64,000 nucleotides of DNA from Paralichthys olivaceus (Eukaryota > Chordata > Actinopteri > Pleuronectiformes > Paralichthyidae): the NCBI RefSeq assembly GCF_024713975.1, contig NC_091108.1:91001-155000 (forward strand), in the 5' to 3' direction. Position 1 is the first letter of the stretch, and each line of letters opens with the position of its first letter. Below the pieces are notes generated by a model, which was not told the origin of the DNA, made no database searches, and was given only the letters and a program-made list of their open reading frames with translations. A program made the position numbers and the translations under genes. This document shows positions 12,208 through 23,004 of the stretch, in pieces.

Positions 12208-12511
12208 CGTCCTACCTGTGTGTGGGGAATTTCTCCTTCACTAATTGGATAATGAGATGCTCAACCTTCTGGTCAGTTTTCGTCACCAAGTCGATGGACG
12301 AACTCTTCGTCATCACCGTTCTGTCGTCACGTAGAGCCTCACGTATCACCTGATCAATACACAGATCAATGCACAGATCAATGCAATTTCTGTCTGATCC
12401 GATGACAGATAAATACAATAAAATATTATGTAAAAAAAATTAAATGACCTCTCCAGATTTTCGTGCGATGGCGACAGCGTGGTCCATGGCGTTCTGCCAG
12501 AGGTCGGCCAT
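10617..12511 (-). CDS. impa1: Inositol monophosphatase, IMPA1-type
   Basis: Eight minus-strand exons: 12449-12511, 12216-12349, 12001-12105, 11843-11888, 11276-11384, 11041-11149, 10815-10966, 10617-10744; total 846 bases, 281 residues, against about 277 for human IMPA1. The family signatures are intact: [10 protein letters not shown], the metal-binding [14 protein letters not shown] block and the C-terminal [15 protein letters not shown] block, followed by [12 protein letters not shown]. The enzyme is a Mg-dependent, lithium-sensitive cytosolic phosphatase releasing free myo-inositol from inositol monophosphates. Start is the Met of [10 protein letters not shown], matching the family N-terminus. 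AATAAA (minus strand) at 10554-10559. It is closer to IMPA1 than IMPA2 and has a paralogue at 60843 with matching exon sizes for exons 2-4. An odd poly-C tract (sense strand) follows the exon-2 donor. Confidence 0.93.
11405..11785. repeat. 34-bp minisatellite in intron 4 of the IMPA1-type gene
   Basis: About eleven imperfect tandem units of roughly 34 bp containing AGAGAACCTTCAGACTGT and TACACTGGAACCAC, diverging toward the high-coordinate side. Confidence 0.85.
12166..12206. repeat. Poly-G homopolymer of 41 bases
   Basis: An unbroken run of 41 G on the plus strand (C on the sense strand of the IMPA1-type gene). On the sense strand it begins about ten bases after the exon-2 splice donor (exon edge 12216). 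Length may be uncertain because homopolymers of this kind are error-prone in assembly. Confidence 0.85.
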
Positions 12512-12599
12512 GTTGGATCTTAATAAGAAGCCACTTCCTTTTTTTGACCAGTGAAGAAAAAAAGCTAAAAGAACAGGAAATGTCAGAGTTCATGTCACT

Positions 12600-13300
12600 T
12601 CCTGTCCCAGGACGAATAGAAGAGAAACATTTGATGAGAAATGGAGGGGTTCAAGGATGGCGGAGTGAGTAGCCGCTACTTTGCAGGCTCTGATGAGGTT
12701 TTGATAAAGTCCTTGTAAAGTAAATTATTTGTGTAAGTCTGTCGATTTAGTAAGTTAAATGATTATAGTTAGAACCAAGACGACTGAATAGTATGTATGA
12801 CCACGACTAACCTGGCAGCTCCACAAGACATGTGACGACGAAGATATACAAGAAATAGAATTAAGGAGGAAATCGTTCTTCAAGAAACGGTCGGGGATCT
12901 TCAAAAAGAAAATATCTCACTAAGAAATAAACATGAAGAGCATGTTGTGGAATATGCAGTTGTCCAGTATACTGGAGGAAGAGAGAGAGGACACACTGGA
13001 GATCATCATCAGGATACTAAAGACAGAGATTCCACTGTCCGTGGACCGTCAGCGAGAGACGGTACTGTCCATCGCCTGGGAAGAAAAGCCGATCCTGCTA
13101 CTTCCAACAACACACAGAGGCCTGTCATCATCCAATTCAAGATGAGAACCGCCCAGGACGACATCAGGAAGAGATCCAGAGATGCTCATTCACTTCAGGG
13201 GAAAGTTTCTTCAAGAAAGAATTCATTTAAATTATCTGAAATCCCAATTACACAATATGTTTTTGGAAAAATAAAAAGGAGCGTTTAAATGTTCAAGAGT
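12600..13300 (+). mobile_element. L1-group LINE ORF1 remnant
   Basis: The plus-strand frames around 12933-13288 contain a coiled-coil-like acidic segment, then HRLGRKA...TQRPVIIQFKMRTAQDDIRKRSRDA, which resembles the C-terminal part of L1-type ORF1 nucleic-acid-binding proteins (HR.G....RP.I..F). The frame is broken by shifts and no reverse transcriptase follows, so this is a dead 5' fragment. It lies upstream of the IMPA1-type gene. Confidence 0.5.
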
Positions 13301-13776
13301 TTGTTTTGATTGAAAATTCAACTTATTTCTTTGCTTGCATAAAACCACAACAAGATTTTCTATGTCAATTTGTACAAATCAGATTTCTCTAAAGATGATT
13401 GTGATTAGTTTTTTGGAAAAGTCCTAAACTACAATAAGATAATGGACAAAGAAATCCAGTTACACTTGGTGGAAAAGCTTAAAATTGAAGAGTTGGAGCG
13501 ATTTTACAGATGTCTAAAGGGACCCTAAAACTGAAATACTGTGATACTGGACTCAGTTTAACACAAAGATCCAACATCACAAATCTATAGAATCTAGATG
13601 ATGAGTGATTACACTTTGTATCGCTAATCCTGTGTTTTATTGTTTTTATGTGTTTGTTTGTTAAAATTTATTAAAATAAAACATTAAAATCATATTTTTT
13701 TAAAACATTGTAGCTGCGGGTGATTGGTTTTGTTATTGATTATCGATCGATCAGACGTATTTAATAAGAACCTAAA

Positions 13777-13960
13777 GTGTCGGGTTCTAGTCGCAGAACT
13801 TTACTCACATTTTCAGACGGAGCGAGAATAAGATGCGAACCTAACACTTCCGGGTTTCTTCTTCTTCAGCTGTGGAGTCGCAGCACAGCGCTGCTTCCTC
13901 TCGCAGGTCCCTCGGTGAGACTACATGTGCAGCAGCTTCCGGTAGAAACAATTCATTCAA
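13777..13960 (-). promoter_or_regulatory. Possible promoter/5' exon region of the IMPA1-type gene
   Basis: A locally GC-richer island in AT-rich DNA. On the minus strand it holds two CCGGAAG ETS-type sites (about 13846-13853 and 13937-13944), typical of TATA-less vertebrate promoters. It is 1.3 kb upstream of the coding start at 12511, so it would need a non-coding first exon; no transcript evidence. Inference only. Confidence 0.3.
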
Positions 13961-14059
13961 TAATCAGTAATAAACGAACGATTTGGAACTTAGAGTAAAG
14001 GACTAAGGCTGTTTATCATATATATATATATATATTATATGTTGGTGTGTGTTTGTGTG

Positions 14060-15030
14060 TGTCTATTATTCAATTATATTTTATTTGTATATCATCAAAT
14101 CATAATAAACATGATCTCAAGGCTCTTTACATATTAAGACCTGAAAGGGGTTAGGGTTATAGAGAAACCAACAGTTCACACAATGAAGAGCTCCGACGAC
14201 TGGGAGAGAACAAACTCTTTAACTGGAAGAAAGAACCAGAGTCAATGTGAGAAAGAGAGAGACAGAGAGAAAGAGAGAGAGAGAGAGGGACACAGAGTGA
14301 GAGAGAGAGAGAGTCCAGTCCAGAGGGAATAAATGGATGAGTTTCTCAGCGTCCTTCTGAGACAGGATGTTTCTATTGTTTTTAATATTGTGCAGGTGGA
14401 AGAAAGCTGTCCTAGAGACTTGTTCTATGTGTTGGTCAAATGTCCTGGTCCAACATAACTCAAGGTTCCTCACAGTGGAGCTGGAGGACAAACTCACACC
14501 AAGGTGACTCTGTTCAGACAGTGATTCTCTGAGATGTTTAGGGTCAATTACAACGACCTCAGTCTGAATTTAGAAGTAAGAAGTTGTGGCTCATCCAGGC
14601 CTTGATTTTCTGGAGACGTTCCTGAAGTTGAACTGAGTGATTAGATTCATCAGGCTTCAGAGAAATGTACAGCTGGGTGTCGTCTGCGTAACAATGGTAG
14701 TGTATGTGGAGCTTTCTGATGATGTTGCCTAAGGGGAGCATGTATAAGGTGAAGAGTATGGGTCCAAGGACAGAACCTTGTTGAACTCCATGACTAACCT
14801 GCATGTGCATGGGGGGGGGGGCATTGTTGACGTTGACAAATTGAAATCTATCTGATAAATATGATTGAAACCAGTCTGATGTTCCTCTGATCCCTTCACA
14901 CAGCTGGTTAGCAACAGCTTTTTCTAGGGTTTTCTAGGATTGTGGTACGTAGCCAGTTAACAAAGACATATTAATCTGATTTAACATGGAACTGTCATTA
15001 TGGGGAAAACTTTCTTAAAAAGTTAATGTG
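14060..15030 (-). mobile_element. L2/Maui-like LINE, 3' half, minus strand
   Basis: Minus-strand frames encode reverse transcriptase fragments: [21 protein letters not shown] with the catalytic YADDTQLY nearby (14559-14810), and a downstream thumb piece with FFHLHNIKNNRNILS (about 14330-14430). The low-coordinate end (14060-14160) is the 3' UTR type also seen at 61505 (tatttgtatat..., GGCTCTTTACAT). Frameshifts, a (GA)n insertion at about 14255-14315 and 5' truncation make it inactive. Confidence 0.8.
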
Positions 15031-15628
15031 TGTCTGTCGTATGTCTGCTGTCTGAAACCAATTTTTAATTTTTCTCAAAGGTAAAAAGATGAGGGTTAGG
15101 GTTTGCAGATGACATTTTATATTTTTCACACATTTGAATAAAAACATGTGAATCCAAATTTAATACAAACATTGAGATGTTTTACAGAACAGAGTGAAAA
15201 CATAAACAGGATGTGAGGAGGAAGTGAAGAAACCAGTGTGACTGATCAACTTCCTCCTGTCATGCTCACATGTACAATCTCTACATCTTCATAGACCAAA
15301 ACATCCAGCAAAACTATTTACATATGAGCATCTGTCATCTGTTAGCAGCTCTGACAGTAACACATGAGTTTTGTTTGTTCACTTGTATTTTGAGATTCAC
15401 TTCCTGTTAAAGATGCAACACAGTCAATATGAGAAGAAAACAGACGTTTCATGACCCAAGGAAGCTACACATCACTTTTTTTCCTGGAAATGTCCTAGAA
15501 AGACAACAAATTCAATTATTTAAAAATAGTTTGAAGTGAAACTCAATTAAATGATGGAGTGATGAAGTTGATGAGACATTGATGAGATTGATGTCTGTGT
15601 CAGCTCAAGTGTAAAATTGAGTGTGTTG

Positions 15629-16863
15629 TTACAGTGACAGTGCCTGTGAGGTGTCACTGTCTGACATCACAGAGACTCGAGTTGAGCTAAGCGGACTCCT
15701 GTTGGTCTGACCCAGTTGACTCTTGTTGACCAATGGCATGCAGCGGCTGCTGCTGCAATGCAGGAGCTGTAGTACATCGTGGCGGAAACGCACGCCCACA
15801 AATGCATAGAGGAAGGGGTTGAGGCAGGCGTGCATGTAAGCCAGACTCTTTAGTACCTGTCCCAACATGTCGAAACGCTTCACCTCCTCGCAGTCCGTCA
15901 TAGTCATGTTGGAGGCCTGCGTAACCTCCATGACCAGTACACCATTGTAAGGCAGCTGGGACATGACGAACACTACCACCACAGCCAATATGACGCGCAT
16001 GGCCTTGTGCTTTTGGAAGTTTCGGGTATTGAGCAGCTTGGCAACAATAACGCTGTAGCAAAATGCCATGATGATGAAGGGTAAGAAGAACCCCATGCTC
16101 ACCAGTAATGACAGCACCACGATCTTGGTGCAGTTGCCCAGGTAAGTGGGGAACACCATCCTGCAGTACTGCTGAGAGTCCACGTTAACGATGGTGGCAA
16201 ACACAAGCTCAGGAGTGGCCAGCAGCAGGGCCAGCAGCCACACCCCCACACACACCAAGCAACTGTAGCGACGGCGCTCAAGCTGTGAGTTTTGTGCCCT
16301 GGTGGACTGGACAATGACAACATAGCGGTCAACACTGATGCATGTGAGCAGTAGCATGCTGCTGAACAGGTTCACCTTGTAGAGGGCGGAGTTGATCTTA
16401 CAGAGGGCAAAACCAAAATTCCAGCCGTGTGATGCCTCGGCCGCCCACAGCGGCAGTGTGACCAGGAACAGCAGATCGGCCACTGCCAGGTTCAGCAGGT
16501 ACACATCTGACATGGTCTTCAGTCGCCGCCGGAAGTTCAGGTAGATCCACACCACAGCCAGGTTCCCAGCTCCGCCAACCAGGGTGATCATCCAGAACAG
16601 CGGCGGCTCAAACAAACGCCTGAAAGTCCGCACTGGTGCCCGGTCACACATCAGGTCCTGGTCCTCGTAGTAGTCATCAGTGGTGAACAAGGACGGTTCC
16701 TAATTGGAAGAAATGATACACGTGAACTCAACTGCTGCACGTTTACCAGTCATTCGTCAAACCAATCAATGAACACACCAAATTGCAAAATAATCAATAA
16801 CTAACTGAACAGATTATTTCTTACCTTGGTGGTGAATCCTGTGATGTTCTTGAAGGCATCCAT
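15629..16863 (-). CDS. ccr9: Chemokine receptor, CCR9-like
   Basis: Two minus-strand coding exons: 16825-16863 (MDAFKNITGFTTK) and 15629-16699, total 369 residues. The second exon frame has no ATG at its left edge (TTG at 16690), and the canonical acceptor at 16700-16701 plus donor AAG|GTAAG at 16824 join in phase, which fixes the real start. It is a class A GPCR with seven hydrophobic segments, SVDRYVVIV at the end of TM3, LNPFLYAF in TM7, and conserved extracellular Cys residues. The N-terminus has an NIT glycosylation site and a DDYYEDQD tyrosine-acidic patch suited to sulfation and chemokine binding. The C-terminus ends in QALSL, close to human CCR9's GALSL. In the family, CCL25 binding drives lymphocyte homing to gut and thymus; the ligand in this fish is not shown. 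Confidence 0.88.
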
Positions 16864-17104
16864 GGAGTCAGCTTCTTGTGGATGAGGTCATTCAGTGACC
16901 TTCACAGGAATGAATCAATCAATCAAACAGTTTGAAGGTGTCTGTGAAGTGTGTTTTCCTCCTCTTCAGTCAACTTTAGTCAAAATTATTTTTTCATCTG
17001 TGATGATCAACATTGCTTCATACTGCACAGTTGATGAACAGATGATGTGGAATAAGTGAGCATGAAGAAACTCATCATTCATTTAAATTGTCATCGGAAA
17101 TTCA

Positions 17105-17480
17105 GTTTTAGTTACAGACAGAGATAGAATGACAGACAGTTACAGACAGAATGACAGATAGTTACAGACAGAATGAAAGACAGTTACAGACAGAATGACA
17201 GATAGTTACAGACAGAATGAAAGACAGTTACAGACAGAATGACAGATAGTTACAGACAAAATGAAAGACAGTTACAGACAGAATGACAGATAGTTACAGA
17301 CAGAATGAAAGACAGTTACAGACAGTTAGAGACAGATAGTTACAGACAAAATGAAAGACAGTTACAGACAGAATGACAGATAATTACAGACAGAATGAAA
17401 GACAGTTACAGACAGAATGACAGATAGTTACAGACAGAATGAAAGACAGTTACAGACAGTTAAAGACAGAATGACAGACT
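17105..17480. repeat. 22-bp minisatellite (ACAGACAGAATGA type)
   Basis: Tandem units of about 22 bp alternating GACAGATAGTT and GAAAGACAGTT variants, giving a higher-order period of about 44 bp. Located upstream of the chemokine receptor. The rest of 16864-18030 shows no gene. Confidence 0.9.
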
Positions 17481-18039
17481 CACAGCAGTGTCTTCCTCTG
17501 TCAGTGTGTTTGTCGTTGACTTGGTGTCAGTTAAACCACAGAGCTCAGAGATGAGAAAAACAGGAAGTTACAGCCTTAGGGGGAGAGGTCAGAAAACTGT
17601 CACACTGAAAGTTTTATTTTAAAAATCTACAACCCTTTATTTTAAGACCTTAATGAAGAGATAAAGTAGGTTTAAAGGTTCCTTAACTTACAGCTGAATG
17701 TGACACAAGACACAACGGATGAGTTAAGGTTTTATTAAATAGTTATCGATTAGTTATCAATTTTTTATTTATGTGTTTTAAAGAGTTATTAAAGACACAC
17801 ACACTTTTCCTGAGTCTTTATTTATAATATATCAATTGATTGTTATGACTGACCTCCAGTCGCTAACAGACACTTGTCATCAATATAAAATATAAAACAG
17901 AACTCAATTCAGTTTCTGTTTGTTTCTTAATACAGTTTTTTGGATTGATTTATCAATGAACTGGAAACAGAAATGTATTTTATTTTTTCACCTCTCTGTC
18001 TTTCTCATGCCTCTCCTGTAGGAGGCGGTATAGAATGGC

Positions 18040-18097
18040 CATGTTTCCGTTCAGATCGTAGAAGAAGAAGTAGCGGAAGTAAACAGTGTCACTTCAG
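18040..18097 (+). other. Probable non-coding first exon of the zinc-finger gene
   Basis: A GCGGAAGT ETS-type site and a strong donor CAG|GTGAGT at 18097/18098, preceded by a GC-richer stretch, suggest a 5' UTR exon. The short ATG frame inside it terminates at once. Linked by inference to the coding exon whose acceptor is at about 18696. Confidence 0.4.
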
Positions 18098-18731
18098 GTG
18101 AGTTTGTGATCGTGTCAAATTCGTTTAACGTTATTGCTTCATTTCACCGTTAACCGTTAGCTCCTCCGTTAGCTTCCTGTCGTGCTCATTCTAATGTGTG
18201 GTGACAAATATCGTTGTTGAATCGTTAAATGTTTGAGAGAAACATGAATCAAGTGAATGTATTTACAAACACACACAGAAATATAAATAGAATTGAGAAT
18301 ACGATAAGCAAAGTTACATTAGAAAGAGAAACTAATACTTCAATAAAAGGACAGTAAGTAGAAATGATACAGGAGCAAGTAATACTGGATATTGCACATT
18401 ATGAATACAAAAAGTAATTTTACTTAAATTGCACATTGATGTTGTTATTGCACATTAAAAATAAAAAAGCAACATTATATTGCACTTCTATTGTGTATGT
18501 TTTTGGAATTATTTCTAAGTGTCCGATTATAATCCGTGGTCCTATGCATAAGGAGGAGGAGTTATACCGTTTTTTATTTTTAACCAATATTTTAGGGATT
18601 TGCTTTATGTATTGTCTGGTGTTGAAACTCTGATATTATCGCTTTGATAATATTTGAATAATTTAATTTTAATATCTGCCTCTTCTGTCCAATCAGAGGA
18701 GACTGAGCTGAATCCTGCTGATGTCGTGGTG

Positions 18732-19217
18732 ATGTCATCAGTAAAGCAGAGGTACCGTGACATCAGCCCTGTCACTCTGCAGGTATTGGGTGGGGCTGTG
18801 ATCTCCAGTCTGTACTGTGGGGAGGTGGAGGGTCTGTTGGGGGAGGCAGGGGGGCTGGTGGAGTCCTTCCTGGTGGAGCTTTATCGGTGTAAACTCTGTC
18901 AGTTCACCTGCGGCCTCAAGTCTGACATCAGCAGCCACCTACTGCACAGGCACCACCCCCCCGCCCTCGCCTATCTGGGGGAGGCTGATGAAGGGGACGG
19001 GGCTGAGGGTGGAGATGAGGCGGGGCTCCATCAGGGGGCATCGCCCTATCAGCTGGACCTGAACGCGCAGTCAAAGCAGAGCGACGAGGATGAGGACTTC
19101 CTGCTCTACAACATGCTGGACAACATGAGCCCGCCCACCTGTGACATCAGTACGGAGGGAGGACTGCAGGTTGCACACACCTGTGAGGTGACACAACTGA
19201 AACACACACACACACAG

Positions 19218-19249
<32 letters not shown>

Positions 19250-22200
19250 GGATGTGTGAAACATCTGTGTCGCTTCTCCTCATTAGGTCAGTACGCTGTT
19301 TGAGGAGGAAGAAGAGGGGGAGGAGAAGGAGGAGGAGGGGGGGGGCTCCATCTTCCGTCTGCAGGGGGGCTCAGTGGATCTTTCTTGTCCCATCAACCCC
19401 CCCGCCACCAAGGAGGAGATGGCTCAGTCTGCTCACCTCATGACTCTCGGACTCTGTCGCATCTCAGCCGCCAGACATCCTCCCCCTCCTTCCCCCACCC
19501 AACCCCTTCCTCCCCCCGAACGCCCCCCCCATGTGTCCCAGGCCAACAGGAAGCGGTGCAAGACAAACAGTCGACAGATGAGGACTCCGCTGCCATGTCT
19601 CCTTTGTCCTGTGATGCTTTCGTCCAGGCGGCTGCTGGACGTCCACGTCCAGTCCCACCGAGCAGCCGGTGGCTTCAGCTGCGTCCGCTGCAGCTGGATG
19701 GCCAACAGCTGGGATGACCTAGAACCTCATTGGACAAGCCATTGCAGTAGGAAAAGGAGGAAGGAAGAGGCGGAGGGGGAGAAAGAGGCGGAGGGGGAGA
19801 AAGAGGCGGAGGGGGAGAAAGAGGCGGAGGGGGAGAAAGAGGCGGCGGCGGAGGCAGCATTGAGTTGTCCTGTCTCTCTGAGGACGTTCAGGAATGTTGC
19901 ATCACAAAACAGTAGTCCCCACAGTAACAGCTCAGGTCAGTTTGTCTTCAACTGCAGCTTCTGATGATCTATCAATAATCAGTCATCAATATTAAAATGG
20001 TCAGTAATCAATAACTTGTTGATTCTTGCAGGCAGATGGAAGAGCCAACTGATTGGACAAGCAGGAGGGGAGGAGGCGGAGCTTACAGACAGGTGGATGA
20101 CCGAGGAACTGTCATACAGTTTTAAAAACTTTATTGACATTGTTCTGATGACCCTTCCTGAGTTATCGCTAAAATAAACATAAACATTTTCATGTGTGGG
20201 GATGATGGTCATTGATTTGAGGTACATGAAGCTACAGTGTAGATTTGGGGGGCGGCAATCAGCTGACAGTAGATCCATGTCCCTGACTTCATCTGTGTCA
20301 GAGTGTGACATGTTCAGTGGACATTACTGTCACTGGTTCTTCGATTCTCCTGGAGTTCCTTCACCGTGTGACTGTCTGAAATGGACAAATCGTTTACTTC
20401 AGTATCAAAATCATCTAATGTCAAAATGTTTCGTTAACATTAAGATGTTTGTGCGACACAGACAGACACCTGGCAGCCAATCAGACACCAACCTAAGTGT
20501 GATGGTTCCTGGTCTGACTGGTAGGCGACAGCCTGGCTCACTGCAGAGCACCACCAGTACCACCAACAACAACAAGAAGAAGACCAGGAGAAAGAAAAAG
20601 AAAGAAAAAGATAAAGAGGAGGCTACGGAGACGGGTTTCTGCTGCTCACTATGTCACAGGTTACTACTACATTACTCACAATCCGTCAGCCCACACATCA
20701 GAAAGCCTGCTTCTCCTCTGTGGTGTATTTACAAAGATGCATAATGAGTAATATAAACACAAGGCAAGTTTATGCTAAGATTTAAGTGGACAGCGACTGC
20801 CTGAAACAACAGAGATTTAATGAGATAAACGAAATGTGAATGGCGAGTCCATGTATTTCCAGAGAGGATTCGAAGCAGAGCGTGTGGTGTGGCGTGACAC
20901 GTGCTGAGTTGGTTTCAGAGTCCAAACAGAGTTGAGATAAATCCTGCGATGAATGGACAGAGATTGAGCATAAGGCAAAAGGCACCATGACAAATTGCAA
21001 AAGCAACAAAAGACTACAAAAAGAAGCATTGAAAAATAAATCAAGTGTTAAAAAGGAGTTAAATACAGAATAAATGATTGGATAGATAAAATAAGAAATC
21101 AAAGAGTGGAAATAACAGTGCAGTTTTAGAAATGAGTAATTGTATAAGGCTGTGGCAAACAGCAACATTTTTAGCATTGATTTAAAAGAACTAAGATTTT
21201 CAGCTGACCTTCAATTCTCTGGGAGCTTGATGCACAAACGTGGAGCATAGAAACTGAACGCTGCTTCTCCATGTTTAATTTTGACTCTGGGGACAGAGAG
21301 CAGATCAGGTCCAGATGACCTGAGGGGTCTGGATGGTTCAAAATGTAGAAATCATCCAAACTATTTAGTTGGTACCTGGAGTGATATCATCCAGTTTCTT
21401 GATGTTAGCAAGGACTGGAGAGGCAGCATTTTTAATTACCTGTGAGACCTTTGAACACACCATCACCATTAATACTTAAGTTGGCTATTGCATAGCTATT
21501 GCATGGACATTTTTTTCTAAATCATAGACATAAATACTTTAATACTTGATATTTTCTAAAAGGGATAGTTCACTAAAAAATGAAAATTCCCTAATTATCT
21601 ACTCACCACTATGATGGAGTTTCAGGGGTAAAGAATGTTAGAGCATAATCCAAAACCAGAGTGGAGGGTCATCACACAGCAGCTCTGCACGAAGCAATGT
21701 TCTGTTGCTTAAGCTCATTACTTTGACATTGGTTGTGCTCTCAGTCGAGGGCGTAAACCTGACCAGTGTGATGCTGCCGCTGTCTCTCCCACTGCCGTCT
21801 CTGCCGCCTCCTGGGTCAGCTGATAGTCCACAGCGATCCCACTGGTCTAACTCTCCAGTTTATTGTGACGTTGACTAAAGACACTAATAAGCGAAAACAA
21901 AAACACACAAAATAAAAAAGAATAGCTGCTAGTGTTAATCCAGGTGTGTCACCTGTTTTCTGTGATTGGTAATTTCTTCTGTGATGTGTTTCCTCTACAG
22001 GAAGTTCTCCTCTAAACTGACTCTGAGGCGTCACCTGGGAGTCCACGGAGGAGAGAGACCATTCACCTGTCCACAATGTTCATACAGCAGCCGACTGAGG
22101 GCCTCGCTGCTGCAACACCTGAGGACGCACACAGGTAACACACGCCTGAACACACAGGTAACACAAACACTAGCACACAGGTCACACATGCCTGAGCACA

Positions 22201-22716
22201 GGTAACACACACCTGAGCACACAGGTAATACATGCCTGAGCACACAGGTAACACACGCCTGAGCACACAGGTAAAAAAAACACGAGGACTCAGGTACCAC
22301 ACGTCTACTAGACACCTGGGGGCAGTAATTTGATGACTGTGTGTTCTGTATTGTCAGGTGAGAAGCCGCACAGGTGTGGTCAGTGTCCGTACGCCTCAAT
22401 CGATCGCAGCTCTCTGATCAGACACAGTCGAACTCACAGTCAAGAGAAACCCCACAGATGTACACACTGTGACTACAGCAGGTAACACACACTGTGGTTG
22501 CCACAGCGATGATTTTTAGGTTGGCCCATGATTACCATAGTAACTGGTTGTGTTTTTCTCAGCATCCAGAAGAAGAGTTTGGACCTCCACGCCCGTCGTC
22601 ACCACACAGGTGAGGCATTTCCATGCGGAGAGTGTGTATACTCAAGCCCGGACCGTCAACTCCTGCTCAGACATGTTCGCAGACACCATGCCCCCTTGCA
22701 GCACGCTGCTCTGTGA
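18732..22716 (+). CDS. C2H2 zinc-finger protein, eight fingers
   Basis: Modelled exons: 18732-19187 (alternative donor after 19169), 19287-19935, 20032-20092, 20462-20659 (weak acceptor), 22001-22134, 22358-22481, 22563-22716; about 591 residues. Start chosen as the Met of MSSVKQRYRDIS because the upstream exon has stops. Fingers: one early (YRCKLCQF...), two central (LPCLLCPV..., FSCVRCSW...), then a C-terminal block of five (CSLCHRKFSSKLTLRRH, FTCPQCSYS, HRCGQCPYA, HRCTHCDYS, FPCGECVYS) with TGEK/QEKP-type linkers. The fourth finger is split by the intron 20660-22000. Acidic runs (EEEEEGEEKEEE) and a proline-rich stretch separate the finger groups. No KRAB, BTB or SCAN domain is visible. 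Presumably a DNA-binding nuclear protein; I do not recognise the orthologue with confidence. AATAAA at 22811-22816. Confidence 0.75.
19200..19248. repeat. (CA)n microsatellite
   Basis: CA run with a few interruptions at the start of the first coding intron of the zinc-finger gene, immediately after the donor at 19188. Confidence 0.85.
19765..19850 (+). repeat. Coding 18-bp tandem repeat in the zinc-finger gene
   Basis: About five units of 18 bp (GAGGCGGAGGGGGAGAAA) in frame, encoding repeated EAEGEK hexapeptides between the third and fourth fingers. Unit length is a multiple of three, so copy-number change would lengthen or shorten the linker without shifting frame. Confidence 0.9.
20780..21430 (-). 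mobile_element. LINE 3'-region-derived repeat, minus strand
   Basis: Carries the block around 21190-21330 (TCAATTCTCTGGGAGCTTGATGC..., CTGAACGCTGCTTCTCCATG, AGATCAGGTCCAGATGACCTGA) that is typical of 3' parts of teleost non-LTR elements. Situated in the long intron of the zinc-finger gene; no intact frame. Family assignment is from recall. Confidence 0.45.
21555..21665. repeat. Dispersed AAAGGGATAGTTCA-type repeat (copy 2)
   Basis: Matches 7246-7400 over the first about 110 bases (AAGGGATAGTTCAcTaAAAAATGA, CTACTCACCACTATGATGGAG), in the same orientation. Confidence 0.6.
22135..22295. repeat. Short minisatellite after the fifth finger exon
   Basis: Imperfect units based on ACACAGGTAACACACGCCTGAGC begin exactly at the splice donor 22135. 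Each unit contains a CAG|GTAACA copy of that donor, so several donor-like sites follow the real one. Confidence 0.75.
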
Positions 22717-23004
22717 ATTCCAAGCGCTCTGATTGGACTGTTAGCTTGTGAGCGGAACTACACTGATGATGTCACAGTCAGACTTTAACAAAGTTTTTAT
22801 TGATAACGAAAATAAAATGTAAAAAATGAATCAGTGTGTGAGTGAGTCAGTGTCTAGAGTGACTCATGTTATAACTCATCCCGGCTGCAGACGCCCGGCG
22901 TTCACACTATGATGATGATGTGACAGCGTGGGCGGAACCCCGTCATCCTGCTGAGTTTTAGGAAGTGGATTATCACGTGGTGGGATGACCCCTGTTATCT
23001 CTAT

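Noticed and set aside
10617-12511. IMPA2 rather than IMPA1 for the minus-strand phosphatase
   Set aside because: [21 protein letters not shown] and the N-terminus MADLWQ follow IMPA1, while IMPA2 has EAAASG and a longer N-terminus.
14255-14497. Ser/Leu-rich minus-strand ORF
   Set aside because: Partly translation of a (GA)n repeat inside a decayed LINE.
15629-16690. Chemokine receptor as a single-exon gene starting at 16690
   Set aside because: That position is TTG, and a phase-compatible upstream exon with Met, NIT glycosylation site and canonical donor is present at 16825-16863.
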